Below are positions 54,156 to 62,364 of a stretch of 64,000 bases of DNA, piece by piece. The position numbers and the translations under genes were made by a program. The DNA is taken from positions 479,342 to 543,341 of the forward strand of contig NZ_JARGER010000037.1 of the NCBI RefSeq assembly GCF_029210375.1. Reading direction: 5' to 3'. The stretch is from Nocardioides sp. YIM 152315. Its GTDB lineage: Bacteria > Actinomycetota > Actinomycetes > Propionibacteriales > Nocardioidaceae. The notes under the pieces were generated by a model. The model searched no databases. It was not told where the DNA came from and was given only the letters and a program-made list of their open reading frames with translations. The stretch's first letter is position 1; every line of letters begins with the position of its first letter.

Positions 54156-55181
54156 TCAGGCCCCCGACGGGCGCTCGCCGTGGAGCGCCGTGACCAGTCG
54201 GGTGACCGCCTCGTGGCTGGGCGTGTAGCCCGGGAAGTACACGCAGACGCGGTCGCTGATCCCGGCGACCCGGTCCCGGATCAGGCGCGCGCACTCTTCC
54301 GGGGTGCCCCGGACGGCGACCTCGTCGTACAGCTCGTCCACGACCAGGTCCGACATCGCGTCGACGGCTCCCTCGCGCACGAGCCCGGCCAGCCGCGGCT
54401 GCAGGTGCTCGCGGCCGCTGACCTCGAGGACCGGGCGGTAGGCCGGGGTCGATGCGTAGAACGCGACCAGCGACCGGCAGCCGCGCATCGCGGCCGCGCG
54501 CTCGTCGATGGTGTCGCCCATCGCCGCGATCACCTGCGGGACGATCGCCACGTCGCCCTCGCTGCGCGACCCGCGCTCGAGGCCCTCCCGGAGGGCGGGC
54601 AGGGTGCGCTCGAGCATGTGCGCCCGCGTGTTGAACGGCATCACCAGCAGCCCGTCGGCCACCTCGCCGGCGGTGCGGGTCATGATCGGCCCGAGGGCGC
54701 CCATCATCACCGGCGGCGGCCCCCAGGGCAGCGGCTCGGGCCGGAACATCGGCGGCATGAAGTCGTGCCGCGTGTACTCGCCCCGGAACTGCGGCGTCCG
54801 CTCCTCGTGCCAGGCCGCGAGGATCTCGCGGGTCGCGGCGACCGACTCGCGCATCCGGGCGGCGGGGTGCGACCAGGTCGCGCCGTACCGCCGCTCGACG
54901 TGGGTGCGGACCTGCGAGCCGAGGCCGAGCGTGAAGCGGCCGCGCGAGAGCAGCTGGAGGTCGTGGGCGAGATGGGCGAGGTGGAGCGGGCTGCGGGGGA
55001 GCGCGACCGCGATGTTGCTCATGATCGGCAGTCCCGTCGCCGTGGTCGCCGCGGCCAGCGGGAGGAAGGCGTCGTGCCTGCCCTCGAAGGTGAAGACGCC
55101 GTCCACGCCGGTCGCGGCCAGCTGTGTCGCCTCGTCCGCCGCCCGGTCGGGGCTGCCTTCGAGCTGTAGGTCGATGCGCAC
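54156..55181 (-). CDS. LLM-class F420-dependent oxidoreductase (TIGR03617-like)
   Basis: A 341-residue LLM enzyme, longer than the others (RIDLQLEGSPDRAADEATQLAATGVDGVFTFEGRHDAFLPLAAATTAT; LSRGRFTLGLGSQVRTHVERRYGA; PVMMGALGPIMTRTAGEVADGLLVMPF). Family resemblance is to actinobacterial F420 LLM enzymes of unknown substrate. GTG at 55181 follows GAGGAGG. The TetR operator palindrome is 25 bp upstream, within this gene's promoter as well as the divergent one. Confidence 0.87.
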   Translation of the reverse strand: MRIDLQLEGSPDRAADEATQLAATGVDGVFTFEGRHDAFLPLAAATTATGLPIMSNIAVALPRSPLHLAHLAHDLQLLSRGRFTLGLGSQVRTHVERRYGATWSHPAARMRESVAATREILAAWHEERTPQFRGEYTRHDFMPPMFRPEPLPWGPPPVMMGALGPIMTRTAGEVADGLLVMPFNTRAHMLERTLPALREGLERGSRSEGDVAIVPQVIAAMGDTIDERAAAMRGCRSLVAFYASTPAYRPVLEVSGREHLQPRLAGLVREGAVDAMSDLVVDELYDEVAVRGTPEECARLIRDRVAGISDRVCVYFPGYTPSHEAVTRLVTALHGERPSGA

Positions 55182-55205
55182 GCGCGCCTCCTCGTCCGGG
55201 GTAGT

Positions 55206-55221
55206 TTGTGCAAATGCACAA
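55206..55221. promoter_or_regulatory. Perfect 16-bp palindrome, likely TetR operator
   Basis: TTGTGCA-AA-TGCACAA. It overlaps the end of the TAGTTT -10, the start codon of the hydratase at 55214 and the divergent LLM promoter. Placement suits a repressor blocking both transcripts. Confidence 0.6.
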
Positions 55222-56044
55222 TAACGGGACGACGAGCGTGCGGTGCGAGATCCACGCCGACGGTGTCGCCGTGGTGACGCTCGAGGGCGCCGCGAAGCTG
55301 AACGCCTTCTCACGCGGGACGGCGGTCGAGCTGGGCGAGGCGCTGCGCCGCTGCGACGCGGACGACGACGTGCGCGTCGTGGTGCTGACCGGTGCCGGCC
55401 GCGCCTTCTGCGCCGGCGCCGACCTCTCGGAGCCGGCCGTCTTCGCGGGCGGCGACGACTTCGACGCGAGCCCGATCGACCCGGCCCCGTCGCGGCTCCG
55501 CACGCTCGTCATCGCCGCCGTCAACGGGCCCGCCATCGGGATCGGGATGAGCCTGGCGATGCAATGCGACCTGCGGTACGTCGCGGAGGACGCCCCCCTC
55601 GCGATCTCCCAGGTCCGCCGCGGCATGGTCGGCGACGTCGCCAGCCACGCCACCGTGCGCCGCGCAGTCGGGATGACCCATGCCGCCGAGCTGCTGCTGA
55701 CCGGTCGCACGCTGACCGGCGCGGACGCGGCCCGGAGTGGACTGGCCAACCGTGCGGTGCCCGCGGACCAGGTGCTGCCGACCGCCCTGGAGGTCGCGCG
55801 CGACGTCGCCGCCGGCTGCAGTCCCGCCTCGATCGCGTTGAGCAAGGCGATCCTGTGGGGCGACGCGGACCTCTCGTCGGTCGGCCGCGCCGAGACCCGC
55901 GCCCATCGGCTCCTCATGGACCACCCCGACGCGCGCGAGGCCTCCGCGGCGTGGCGCGAGGGCCGTCCACCACGCTGGACGATGCGGGCCTCCGACCTGC
56001 CCGCGGACCTGTCCGTGGCGCTGTTCGGGGAGGACGAGCGATGA
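55214..56044 (+). CDS. Enoyl-CoA hydratase/isomerase family protein
   Basis: A 276-residue crotonase protein with oxyanion segment GAGRAFCAGADLS, second signature NGPAIGIGMSLAMQCDLRYV and RRGMVGDVASHATVRRAVG where classical enzymes have P-E-x-x-x-G; the first catalytic glutamate seems absent while a later one (HAAELLLTG) is kept, so it may be an isomerase or dehydratase variant. ATG at 55214 lies inside the palindrome and 6 nt after a TAGTTT -10 (55202-55207), so leaderless. A GTG at 55208 is an alternative start. Its stop overlaps the SDR ATG. Confidence 0.88.
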   Translation: MHNNGTTSVRCEIHADGVAVVTLEGAAKLNAFSRGTAVELGEALRRCDADDDVRVVVLTGAGRAFCAGADLSEPAVFAGGDDFDASPIDPAPSRLRTLVIAAVNGPAIGIGMSLAMQCDLRYVAEDAPLAISQVRRGMVGDVASHATVRRAVGMTHAAELLLTGRTLTGADAARSGLANRAVPADQVLPTALEVARDVAAGCSPASIALSKAILWGDADLSSVGRAETRAHRLLMDHPDAREASAAWREGRPPRWTMRASDLPADLSVALFGEDER

Positions 56045-56991
56045 CGCGCACGGCGTACGACGTGGTGCGCGACGGCGATCTGACCGGCCGCACCTGCGTC
56101 GTCACCGGCGCCACTGCGGGGCTCGGGCTGGAGTCCGCGCGAGCCCTCGCCGGCGCGGGTGCGAGCGTGGTGCTGGCCGGCAGGTCGGCCGACGCGCTGC
56201 GGAGGGCGCGGGCGTCGATCGAGGAGCGGGTGCCGGACGCTCGCCTGCGCGGACTGCGGCTCGACCTGGCCTCCCTGCGCAGCGTGCGCCGGGCCGCCGC
56301 CGAGCTGCGCGACGACCTCGATCGCGTCGACGTGCTGATGAACAACGCCGGCGTGATGTTCACGCCGTTCGGGCGCACCGAGGACGGCTTCGAGACCCAG
56401 GTCGGGGTCAATCATCTCGGCCACTTCGAGCTCACCCGGCGGCTGCTGCCGCTGCTGCGCGCGAGCGGATCGGCGCGCGTCGTGACGTTGAGCTCGGGCG
56501 GTCACCGTATGGGGGACGTCGACCTCGCCGACCTGAACTGGGAGCACCGTCCCTACGACAAGTTCGCGGCGTACGGCGCGGCCAAGACCGCCAACCTGCT
56601 CCACATGACCGCCCTGCACGCACGCCACCACGGCGACGGCATCCGCGCGGTGGCGGTGAACCCGGGACCGGTGGCGACGGATCTGTCACGACACATGGCC
56701 CGCGAGGACTTCTCCCGGCTGCGCCGCGTCGTCGCCGAGCGCTCGGCCGCGCGCGGACATGCCGACGCCGACGGGCGCCTGGAGTTCACGACCCCCGAGG
56801 TGGGCGCCGCGACCCAGGTCTGGGCGGCGGCTGCTCCGGAGCTGGACGCCGCCGGCGGCAGCTACCTCGAGGACTGCGCTCTCAGCGAGGACGTCGAGCC
56901 GTCCGCGGTCGACCCCACGCGGGCCGAGCTCCTGTGGGAGATCTCGGAGCGCTGCTGTGGAGACGGTCAGGCCAGCTCGAACCCCGCGTAG
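56041..56991 (+). CDS. SDR-family oxidoreductase (retinol-dehydrogenase-like)
   Basis: A 316-residue SDR with TGATAGLGLESARALAGAGA, NNAGVMFTPFGRTEDGFETQVGVNHLGHFELT, catalytic serine in TLSSGGHRMG and YGAAK intact. The long form (316) and NHLGHF segment match retinol-dehydrogenase/WW-domain-like SDRs that act on alcohols or ketones. ATG overlaps the hydratase stop. The last 25 bp overlap the convergent monooxygenase gene (56967). Substrate not known. Confidence 0.88.
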   Translation: MTRTAYDVVRDGDLTGRTCVVTGATAGLGLESARALAGAGASVVLAGRSADALRRARASIEERVPDARLRGLRLDLASLRSVRRAAAELRDDLDRVDVLMNNAGVMFTPFGRTEDGFETQVGVNHLGHFELTRRLLPLLRASGSARVVTLSSGGHRMGDVDLADLNWEHRPYDKFAAYGAAKTANLLHMTALHARHHGDGIRAVAVNPGPVATDLSRHMAREDFSRLRRVVAERSAARGHADADGRLEFTTPEVGAATQVWAAAAPELDAAGGSYLEDCALSEDVEPSAVDPTRAELLWEISERCCGDGQASSNPA

Positions 56992-58601
56992 CCCTCGGCG
57001 GCGACCTGGTCGCAGTGGGCGCGGTAGGCGCCGACGCCGCCGATGTAGGGCAGGAAGACCCGGGGCTTGCCGGGGATGTTGGCGCCCATCAGCCAGCTGT
57101 CCGTCTGCGGGTAGAGCGTGTAGCTCGCGACCTCCTGGACGTGCGCGCTCCACTCCTTCTCGGCGACGTCGGTCGCCTCGGCGGTCGTGAGCCCGCGGTC
57201 CGCGAGGTGGACGATCAGGTCGGCGGTCCACTCGACGTGCTGCTCGATCGAGACGACCGCGTTCGAAAGGGCCGACGGGCTGCCGGGACCGCAGATCGTG
57301 TACAGGTTCGGGAAGCCCGCGACCGTCAGACCCAGATAGCTGCGCGCGCCCTGCTCCCAGTGCGCGGAGAGCCGCCGCCCGCCCCGGCCGACCGGGTCGA
57401 GCGCCAGCAGCGGTCCGGTCTGCGCGTCGTACCCGGTCGCCAGCACCAGCGCGTCGACGGGGTGCTCGCGGTCCGAGGTCACCACGGCGTCGCCGGTGAT
57501 CCGCTCGATCGGCGTACGCCGCAGGTTGACGAGCTCGACGTCGTCGCGGTTGTAGGTCGCGTAGTAGCCGCTGTCCAGGCACGGCCGCTTGGTCCCGTAG
57601 GCGTAGCCGCGCGGGCAGAGGTCGTCGGCGACCTGCGGGTCGGCGACGATCTCGCGGATCCGCTCGCGGATGAAGTCGGCGGCGGTGTCGTTGGCCTCCT
57701 GGTTGCGCACCATGTCGTTGTAGGCCTGGAGGATCCCCGTGAGGGTGCCCTCCGCCCACCGTGCCTCATAGGTCGAGCGGCGCTCCTCCGCCGACACCTC
57801 GAGGGCGGAGCGGGTCGGCGGGTCGAGCAGGATGCCGTACGACGAGGTCCGCAGCTGCTCGGTGACCGCGTCGAACTCGTCGATGCGCCGCCGCGACTTC
57901 TCGGGATCGGGCGAGCCGTTGCGGGCCGGCAGGCTGAAGTTGGGAGTGCGCTGGAAGACCGTCAGGTGCTCGGCCTGCCGGGCGATGAGCGGGATCGCCT
58001 GGATGCCGGTGGACCCGGTGCCGATCACGCCGACCCGGCGGCCGGTGAAGTCGACCGCCTGGTGCGGCCAGGCGCCCGTGTGGTGGATCTCGCCCGCGAA
58101 GTCTCCGATGCCCTCGATGTCGGGCAGGGCACGCTGCGAGAGCAGCCCGACGCCGAGCACGAGGTGCCGTGCGGAGACGACCTCGCCTCCGTCGGTCTCG
58201 ACGCGCCATCGGCCGGTCGTCTCGTCGAACGCCGCTCCCGTGACCCGGGTGTCGAAGGTGAAGTGCCGGCGCAGGTCGAAGCGGTCGGCGACGTGCTCGA
58301 GGTAGCGGAGGATCTCCGGCTGGGCGGCGTAGCGCTCCGACCACTGCCACTCCGCGGTCAGCTCGCGGTCGAAGGAGTAGGAGTAGTAGACGCTCTCGAT
58401 GTCGCAGCGGGCGCCGGGGTAGCGGTTCCAGTACCACGTGCCGCCCACCCCGCCTCCGGCCTCGAACGCCCGGACGGACAGCCCGAGGTCGTGCAACCGG
58501 TGCACGGCGTACAGGCCGGAGAAGCCGGCGCCGACGACGGCGGCGTCGACGGTGGCCTCGACGGTGGTGGGAGGGCTGGCGGGTGGGCTGGTGGGGGACA
58601 T
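56967..58601 (-). CDS. Baeyer-Villiger monooxygenase (class B flavoprotein monooxygenase)
   Basis: Inserts one oxygen next to a ketone using FAD, NADPH and O2, giving an ester or lactone. The 544 residues include FAD motif GAGFSG (24-29), GGGVGGTWYWNRYPGARCD, the BVMO fingerprint FAGEIHHTGAWPH (168-180), NADPH motif GTGSTG (194-199) and VLATGYD. Length matches cyclohexanone/cyclopentanone-type enzymes. ATG at 58601 is 18 bp after the aldehyde dehydrogenase stop in the same direction, so one operon. Its 3' end overlaps the SDR gene. With ADH and ALDH it suggests alcohol-ketone-ester-acid conversion. Confidence 0.93.
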   Translation of the reverse strand: MSPTSPPASPPTTVEATVDAAVVGAGFSGLYAVHRLHDLGLSVRAFEAGGGVGGTWYWNRYPGARCDIESVYYSYSFDRELTAEWQWSERYAAQPEILRYLEHVADRFDLRRHFTFDTRVTGAAFDETTGRWRVETDGGEVVSARHLVLGVGLLSQRALPDIEGIGDFAGEIHHTGAWPHQAVDFTGRRVGVIGTGSTGIQAIPLIARQAEHLTVFQRTPNFSLPARNGSPDPEKSRRRIDEFDAVTEQLRTSSYGILLDPPTRSALEVSAEERRSTYEARWAEGTLTGILQAYNDMVRNQEANDTAADFIRERIREIVADPQVADDLCPRGYAYGTKRPCLDSGYYATYNRDDVELVNLRRTPIERITGDAVVTSDREHPVDALVLATGYDAQTGPLLALDPVGRGGRRLSAHWEQGARSYLGLTVAGFPNLYTICGPGSPSALSNAVVSIEQHVEWTADLIVHLADRGLTTAEATDVAEKEWSAHVQEVASYTLYPQTDSWLMGANIPGKPRVFLPYIGGVGAYRAHCDQVAAEGYAGFELA

Positions 58602-58619
58602 CGCACTCCTTCTGGCGGT

Positions 58620-60038
58620 TCAGCCGCGCGCCGGCGGCTGGATCGACTTGGTCTCGAGGAACTCCTCCAGCCCCCAGCGGCCGTACTCCCGTCCGACGCC
58701 CGACTGCTTCACGCCGCCGAAGGGCGCGAGCCGGTTGGAGTTGAGGCCGTTGACGTGCACCGTGCCGGACCGGATCCGGCGGGCGACCCCCACCGCGCGC
58801 TCGTGGTCGGCGCCGAAGACGCCGGCGCTCAGGCCGTAGATCGTGCTGTTCGCGACCGCCACGGCGTCGTCCTCGTCGCGGTAGGTCTGGAGGGCGAGCA
58901 CCGGCCCGAAGACCTCCTCCTGGCCGATGCGCATCTGCGGCGTCACGCGGCCGAAGACGACGGGCGCGAGATGGAAGCCGCGCTCGGGCCGCGGGGGCGC
59001 GGGATCGCCGTGCACGACCTCGGCGCCGTCGGCGACGGCGTTGCGCAGGTGGGCGGTGACCCGCTCCCACTGCACCTCGGACACCAGCGGCCCGAGGTTC
59101 TCGCCCGGCACGAAGGTGGCGGCCGCCTCCCGGACCACCCGCACGGCGTCGTCGTACCGATCCTCCGGCACGACCAGCCGGGTCCACGCGGCGCAGGTCT
59201 GGCCCGCGTTCAGCATCCCGAACGCGACGCTGGCGCGCGCCGCCGCCGCGAAGCCGTCGTCGTCGAGGTCGTCGAGCAGCACGCTCGGGGACTTGCCGCC
59301 GAGCTCGAGCGCCACCCGCTTCACGGTGGCGGCCGCCGTCGCGGCGATCTGCCGGCCCGCCGCGGTGGACCCGGTGAAGGAGACCATGTCGACGCCGGGG
59401 TGCGCGGCCAGCGCGGCGCCGACGACGCCGCCTCGACCCGCCAGGACGCTGAGCCAGCCCTCCGGGACACCGGCGCCGATGGCCGCCTCGGCGAGCAGGT
59501 ACGCCGTGAGCGGGGTCGTCTCCGCCGGCTTGAGCACCACCGGGCAGCCGGCCGCGAGGGCGGACCCGACCTTCGCCAGCGCCTGGTGGAGCGGGTAGTT
59601 CCAGGGCGTGATGGCGGCGACGACGCCCACCGGCTCGGAGACCGCGATCGAGTCGCCGACCTGTTCCTCGAACTCGTGGGCGGCCGCGACCTCGATCGTC
59701 GTACGCAGGGTGGACAGCGCCATGCCGACCTGCACCTGACGGGCGAAGGCGTCCGGCGCCCCCATCTCGGCCGAGATCGTCTCCGCGAAGCGGTCGGTCT
59801 GCTGCGCGATCGCGTCGGCCAGGCGTCCGAGCACCGCGACCCGTTCGGCCAGCGGCCACGCGGGACCCTCGTCGAACGCGCGGCGGGCGGCGGCGACGGC
59901 GGCGTCGACGTCCTGCTCGTCGGCGTGCACGACCTCGGCCACCGCGTCTCCGGTGCGCGGGTCGACGAGCGTGATGCGCTCGGTGCCGTGCGGGGCCGTC
60001 CACCGGCCTCCGATGTCGATGAGCTCCCTGGACTCCAT
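58620..60038 (-). CDS. NAD(P)-dependent aldehyde dehydrogenase
   Basis: Oxidises an aldehyde to an acid. The 472 residues show PWNYPLHQALAKVGSALAAGC (Asn147), FTGSTAAGR, general base Glu245 in ALELGGKSP and nucleophile Cys282 in NAGQTC. The protein ends EYGRWGLEEFLETKSIQP, as usual in the family. The true start is ATG at 60038; a longer upstream reading frame runs into the alcohol dehydrogenase promoter. First gene of the operon with the Baeyer-Villiger enzyme, divergent from the alcohol dehydrogenase across a shared CTATTnnnAATMG site. Confidence 0.93.
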   Translation of the reverse strand: MESRELIDIGGRWTAPHGTERITLVDPRTGDAVAEVVHADEQDVDAAVAAARRAFDEGPAWPLAERVAVLGRLADAIAQQTDRFAETISAEMGAPDAFARQVQVGMALSTLRTTIEVAAAHEFEEQVGDSIAVSEPVGVVAAITPWNYPLHQALAKVGSALAAGCPVVLKPAETTPLTAYLLAEAAIGAGVPEGWLSVLAGRGGVVGAALAAHPGVDMVSFTGSTAAGRQIAATAAATVKRVALELGGKSPSVLLDDLDDDGFAAAARASVAFGMLNAGQTCAAWTRLVVPEDRYDDAVRVVREAAATFVPGENLGPLVSEVQWERVTAHLRNAVADGAEVVHGDPAPPRPERGFHLAPVVFGRVTPQMRIGQEEVFGPVLALQTYRDEDDAVAVANSTIYGLSAGVFGADHERAVGVARRIRSGTVHVNGLNSNRLAPFGGVKQSGVGREYGRWGLEEFLETKSIQPPARG

Positions 60039-60108
60039 CTGTCGGTCTCTCGCCTTCCGTCGCCGGCCGTGCGATCTTGACGCGACCGGCCGTATGTTGT
60101 GGTCTGAA

Positions 60109-60121
60109 CTATTCCTAATCG
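60109..60121. promoter_or_regulatory. CTATTnnnAATMG motif, site 3 (alcohol / aldehyde dehydrogenase divergent promoter)
   Basis: CTATTCCTAATCG on the plus strand, identical over 13 bp to the minus-strand sequence of site 1, followed by CTATATG. It is 38 bp before the alcohol dehydrogenase ATG and 70 bp from the divergent aldehyde dehydrogenase start. Confidence 0.5.
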
Positions 60122-60159
60122 CTATATGCTGCCCGTGGCAAGGAACGAGAGGAGACCGG

Positions 60160-61281
60160 ATGTCGACCACGACCGAGGTGGGGGTGCGGGTCCGAGCCGC
60201 GGTGCTCGCCTCCGCGCCGGGCGACCTGGCGGTCGAGGAGCTCGTCCTCGACCCCGTGCTCGAACCCCACGAGGTGCGCGTCCGGGTGCGCGCGTGCGGG
60301 CTGTGCCACAGCGACCTGCACATGCTGGACGGCACCCTGCCGACCGCGCTGCCCACGGTGCCCGGGCACGAGATCGCGGGCGTGGTCGAGGCGGTCGGCT
60401 CCGCGGTCGACGACCTGGTGGTCGGCGCCACGGTCGTGGCGTGCCTGTCCATGTACTGCGGCCGGTGCGCGGAGTGCCGCACCGGCCGGTCCTGGCTGTG
60501 CGTGCGTCGCAACGACCTCGGCCGCGCCGAGCGCCCGCGACCCCGGCTCAGCCGCCCCGACGGCGCCGAGGTCGGCCAGGTCGCCGGACTCGGTGGCCTC
60601 GTCGAGCGCACGGTGCTGCACCGGAACTCGGTGGTCGAGGTCCCCGCCGACCTCCCGCCCGACCGGGCCGCCCTGCTCGGCTGCGCGGTGGTGACCGGGG
60701 TGGGCTCGGTGCAGCGCGGCGCCAGGGTCCGTCCCGGGGAGACCGTCGTGGTGGTCGGCGTCGGTGGCGTGGGTCTCAACGTGGTCCAGGGCGCGCGCCT
60801 CGCCGGCGCCCGGCGGATCGTGGCCGTCGACGTCCGGCCCGCCAAGCTCGAGCTGGCGCGCACCTTCGGTGCGACCGACGTCGTCGACGCCGGCGCCGGT
60901 GACGCCGTCGCCGCCGTCCGCGACCTGCTCGGCGACGTCGACCACGTCTTCGACGTCGTCGGCCGCTCGGCGACGGTCGCGCAGGCGGTGCAGATGCTGC
61001 GGCCCGGCCGGACGGCGTGGCTGGTCGGCATCCCGCCGGTCGGCGAGGAGCTCCGGCTGCCCGGGCTGCACCTGCTCACCCAGGCGAAGGGCGTGCAGGG
61101 GCTGCTGATGGGGTCCAACCGGTTCACCGAGGACATCCCGGTGCTCGCCGAGCTCTACCGGCAGGGCCGGCTCGAGCTGGACGCGCTGGTCTCCGCCCGG
61201 CTGCCGCTGGAGCGGGCGGGCGAGGGCTTCGAGCTGATGCGTGAAGGGGGCGCGGCGCGTGCGGTCGTCTGCCTGGACTGA
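60160..61281 (+). CDS. Zinc-dependent alcohol dehydrogenase (MDR superfamily)
   Basis: A 373-residue medium-chain dehydrogenase. Catalytic zinc ligands are Cys and His-Glu in ACGLCHSD and GHEIAG and a later cysteine (LGCAVVTG); structural zinc cysteines are CGRCAECRTGRSWLC. The nucleotide motif is VVGVGGVGLNVVQGA. It oxidises an alcohol to a ketone or aldehyde. ATG at 60160 follows GAGAGGAGA. The promoter carries CTATTCCTAATCG (60109-60121). The stop codon lies in the first unit of a 12-bp tandem repeat before the ABC operon. Confidence 0.92.
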   Translation: MSTTTEVGVRVRAAVLASAPGDLAVEELVLDPVLEPHEVRVRVRACGLCHSDLHMLDGTLPTALPTVPGHEIAGVVEAVGSAVDDLVVGATVVACLSMYCGRCAECRTGRSWLCVRRNDLGRAERPRPRLSRPDGAEVGQVAGLGGLVERTVLHRNSVVEVPADLPPDRAALLGCAVVTGVGSVQRGARVRPGETVVVVGVGGVGLNVVQGARLAGARRIVAVDVRPAKLELARTFGATDVVDAGAGDAVAAVRDLLGDVDHVFDVVGRSATVAQAVQMLRPGRTAWLVGIPPVGEELRLPGLHLLTQAKGVQGLLMGSNRFTEDIPVLAELYRQGRLELDALVSARLPLERAGEGFELMREGGAARAVVCLD

Positions 61282-61332
61282 GTGCTGGACTGGGTGCTGG
61301 ACCGAGCGCCGGACCGGGCCCTGGACCCGGCC
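61273..61332. repeat. 12-bp imperfect tandem repeat, five units
   Basis: Five units of 12 bp begin CTGGAC at 61273, 61285, 61297, CCGGAC at 61309 and CTGGAC at 61321. The first covers the last codons and stop (TGA at 61279-61281) of the alcohol dehydrogenase. Units two to five have the same period and would read LDWVLDRAPDRALDP in that frame, so a read-through or slippage would extend the protein. Likely a small minisatellite. Confidence 0.85.
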
Positions 61333-61407
61333 GGTCCCGTTGGGCGGGATCGTCTCTGGAGTCGCTCCTGGCGACGGGGTTGGCTGCCACCCGAAGGAGG
61401 GGACGTC

Positions 61408-62364
61408 GTGGCTCTTCGTACGGTCCTGAAACGGCTGGGCGAGCTGGTGCTGGTGCTGCTCATCGTCAGCTTCGGCACGTTCATGCTGATCTCGCTGATG
61501 CCGGGTGACCCGGCGGTGTCGATCCTGGGTGAGGGACACAGCCCGGCCGAGTACGCCGCGGTCCGGGCGGACCTGGGCCTGAACGACCCGCTCTTCGAGC
61601 GCTACCTGCACTGGCTCGGCGAGGCCCTGTCGGGCAACCTGGGCACCTCGATCGTGCCGCCGTACGTCGACGTCGCGGACCGGATCATGGGGGCACTGCC
61701 GGTCAGCGTCGAGCTCGCCGTGCTCGGCATGGGCATGGCGCTGCTCTTCTCGCTGCCGCTCGCGATGATCTCGGCGCACCGGGCCGGCGGCCGCCTCGAC
61801 CGCCTCATCAGCGCCGGCACCTTCGGCGTCCTCTCGGTGCCGAGCTTCCTCGCCGGACTGCTGATCATCATGGTCTTCGCCAACCAGCTCGGCTGGTTCC
61901 CGCGGGCCGAGTGGTCCCGTCTCAGCGAGGGACTGGGGCAGAACCTCTACCACGCGTTCCTGCCGGCGCTCACCATCGCGCTCGCCGAGACCGCGATGTT
62001 CACGCGGGTGCTCCGCAACGACCTGATCGGCACCCTCAACGAGGACTTCATCCTGGCCGCGAAGGCGAAGGGCATGGGCACCATGCACATCCTCTTCAGC
62101 GACGCGCTGCGCCCCTCGTCGTTCTCGCTGGTGACGCTGATGGGCATCAGCCTCGGTCGGCTGATCGGCTCGACGATCATCGTCGAGTACCTCTTCGCGC
62201 TGCCCGGCATGGGCAGCCTGATCATCGGCGCGGCCGACAACGGCGACTTCGTCATGGTGCAGGGCGCCGTGCTCGTCATCGCGGTCATCTACGTCGTCGT
62301 CAACGCGCTGATCGACATCTCCTACGGCTACCTCGACCCGCGCATCCGGAGGGCCCATGTCTGA
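61408..62364 (+). CDS. ABC transporter permease (DppB/OppB type)
   Basis: A 318-residue permease with an N-terminal helix (LGELVLVLLIVSFGTFMLISLMPGDPAVSILGEGHSP) and EAA loop (EDFILAAKAKGMGTMHILFSDALRPSSFSLV). GTG at 61408 follows GAAGGAGG with seven-base spacing. It lies 126 bp after the alcohol dehydrogenase, likely the same operon. Part of the second Opp/Dpp transporter, whose binding protein is not in front of it; the orphan binding proteins at 43703 and 45512 or elsewhere could supply substrate. Confidence 0.92.
   Translation: MALRTVLKRLGELVLVLLIVSFGTFMLISLMPGDPAVSILGEGHSPAEYAAVRADLGLNDPLFERYLHWLGEALSGNLGTSIVPPYVDVADRIMGALPVSVELAVLGMGMALLFSLPLAMISAHRAGGRLDRLISAGTFGVLSVPSFLAGLLIIMVFANQLGWFPRAEWSRLSEGLGQNLYHAFLPALTIALAETAMFTRVLRNDLIGTLNEDFILAAKAKGMGTMHILFSDALRPSSFSLVTLMGISLGRLIGSTIIVEYLFALPGMGSLIIGAADNGDFVMVQGAVLVIAVIYVVVNALIDISYGYLDPRIRRAHV

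Noticed and set aside
56934..60080. A 1,000-codon open frame on the plus strand opposite the Baeyer-Villiger and aldehyde dehydrogenase genes
   Set aside because: It has no domain and mirrors two genes with complete motifs on the minus strand. Same reasoning applies to minus frames over 45032-47227 and 60115-62733.
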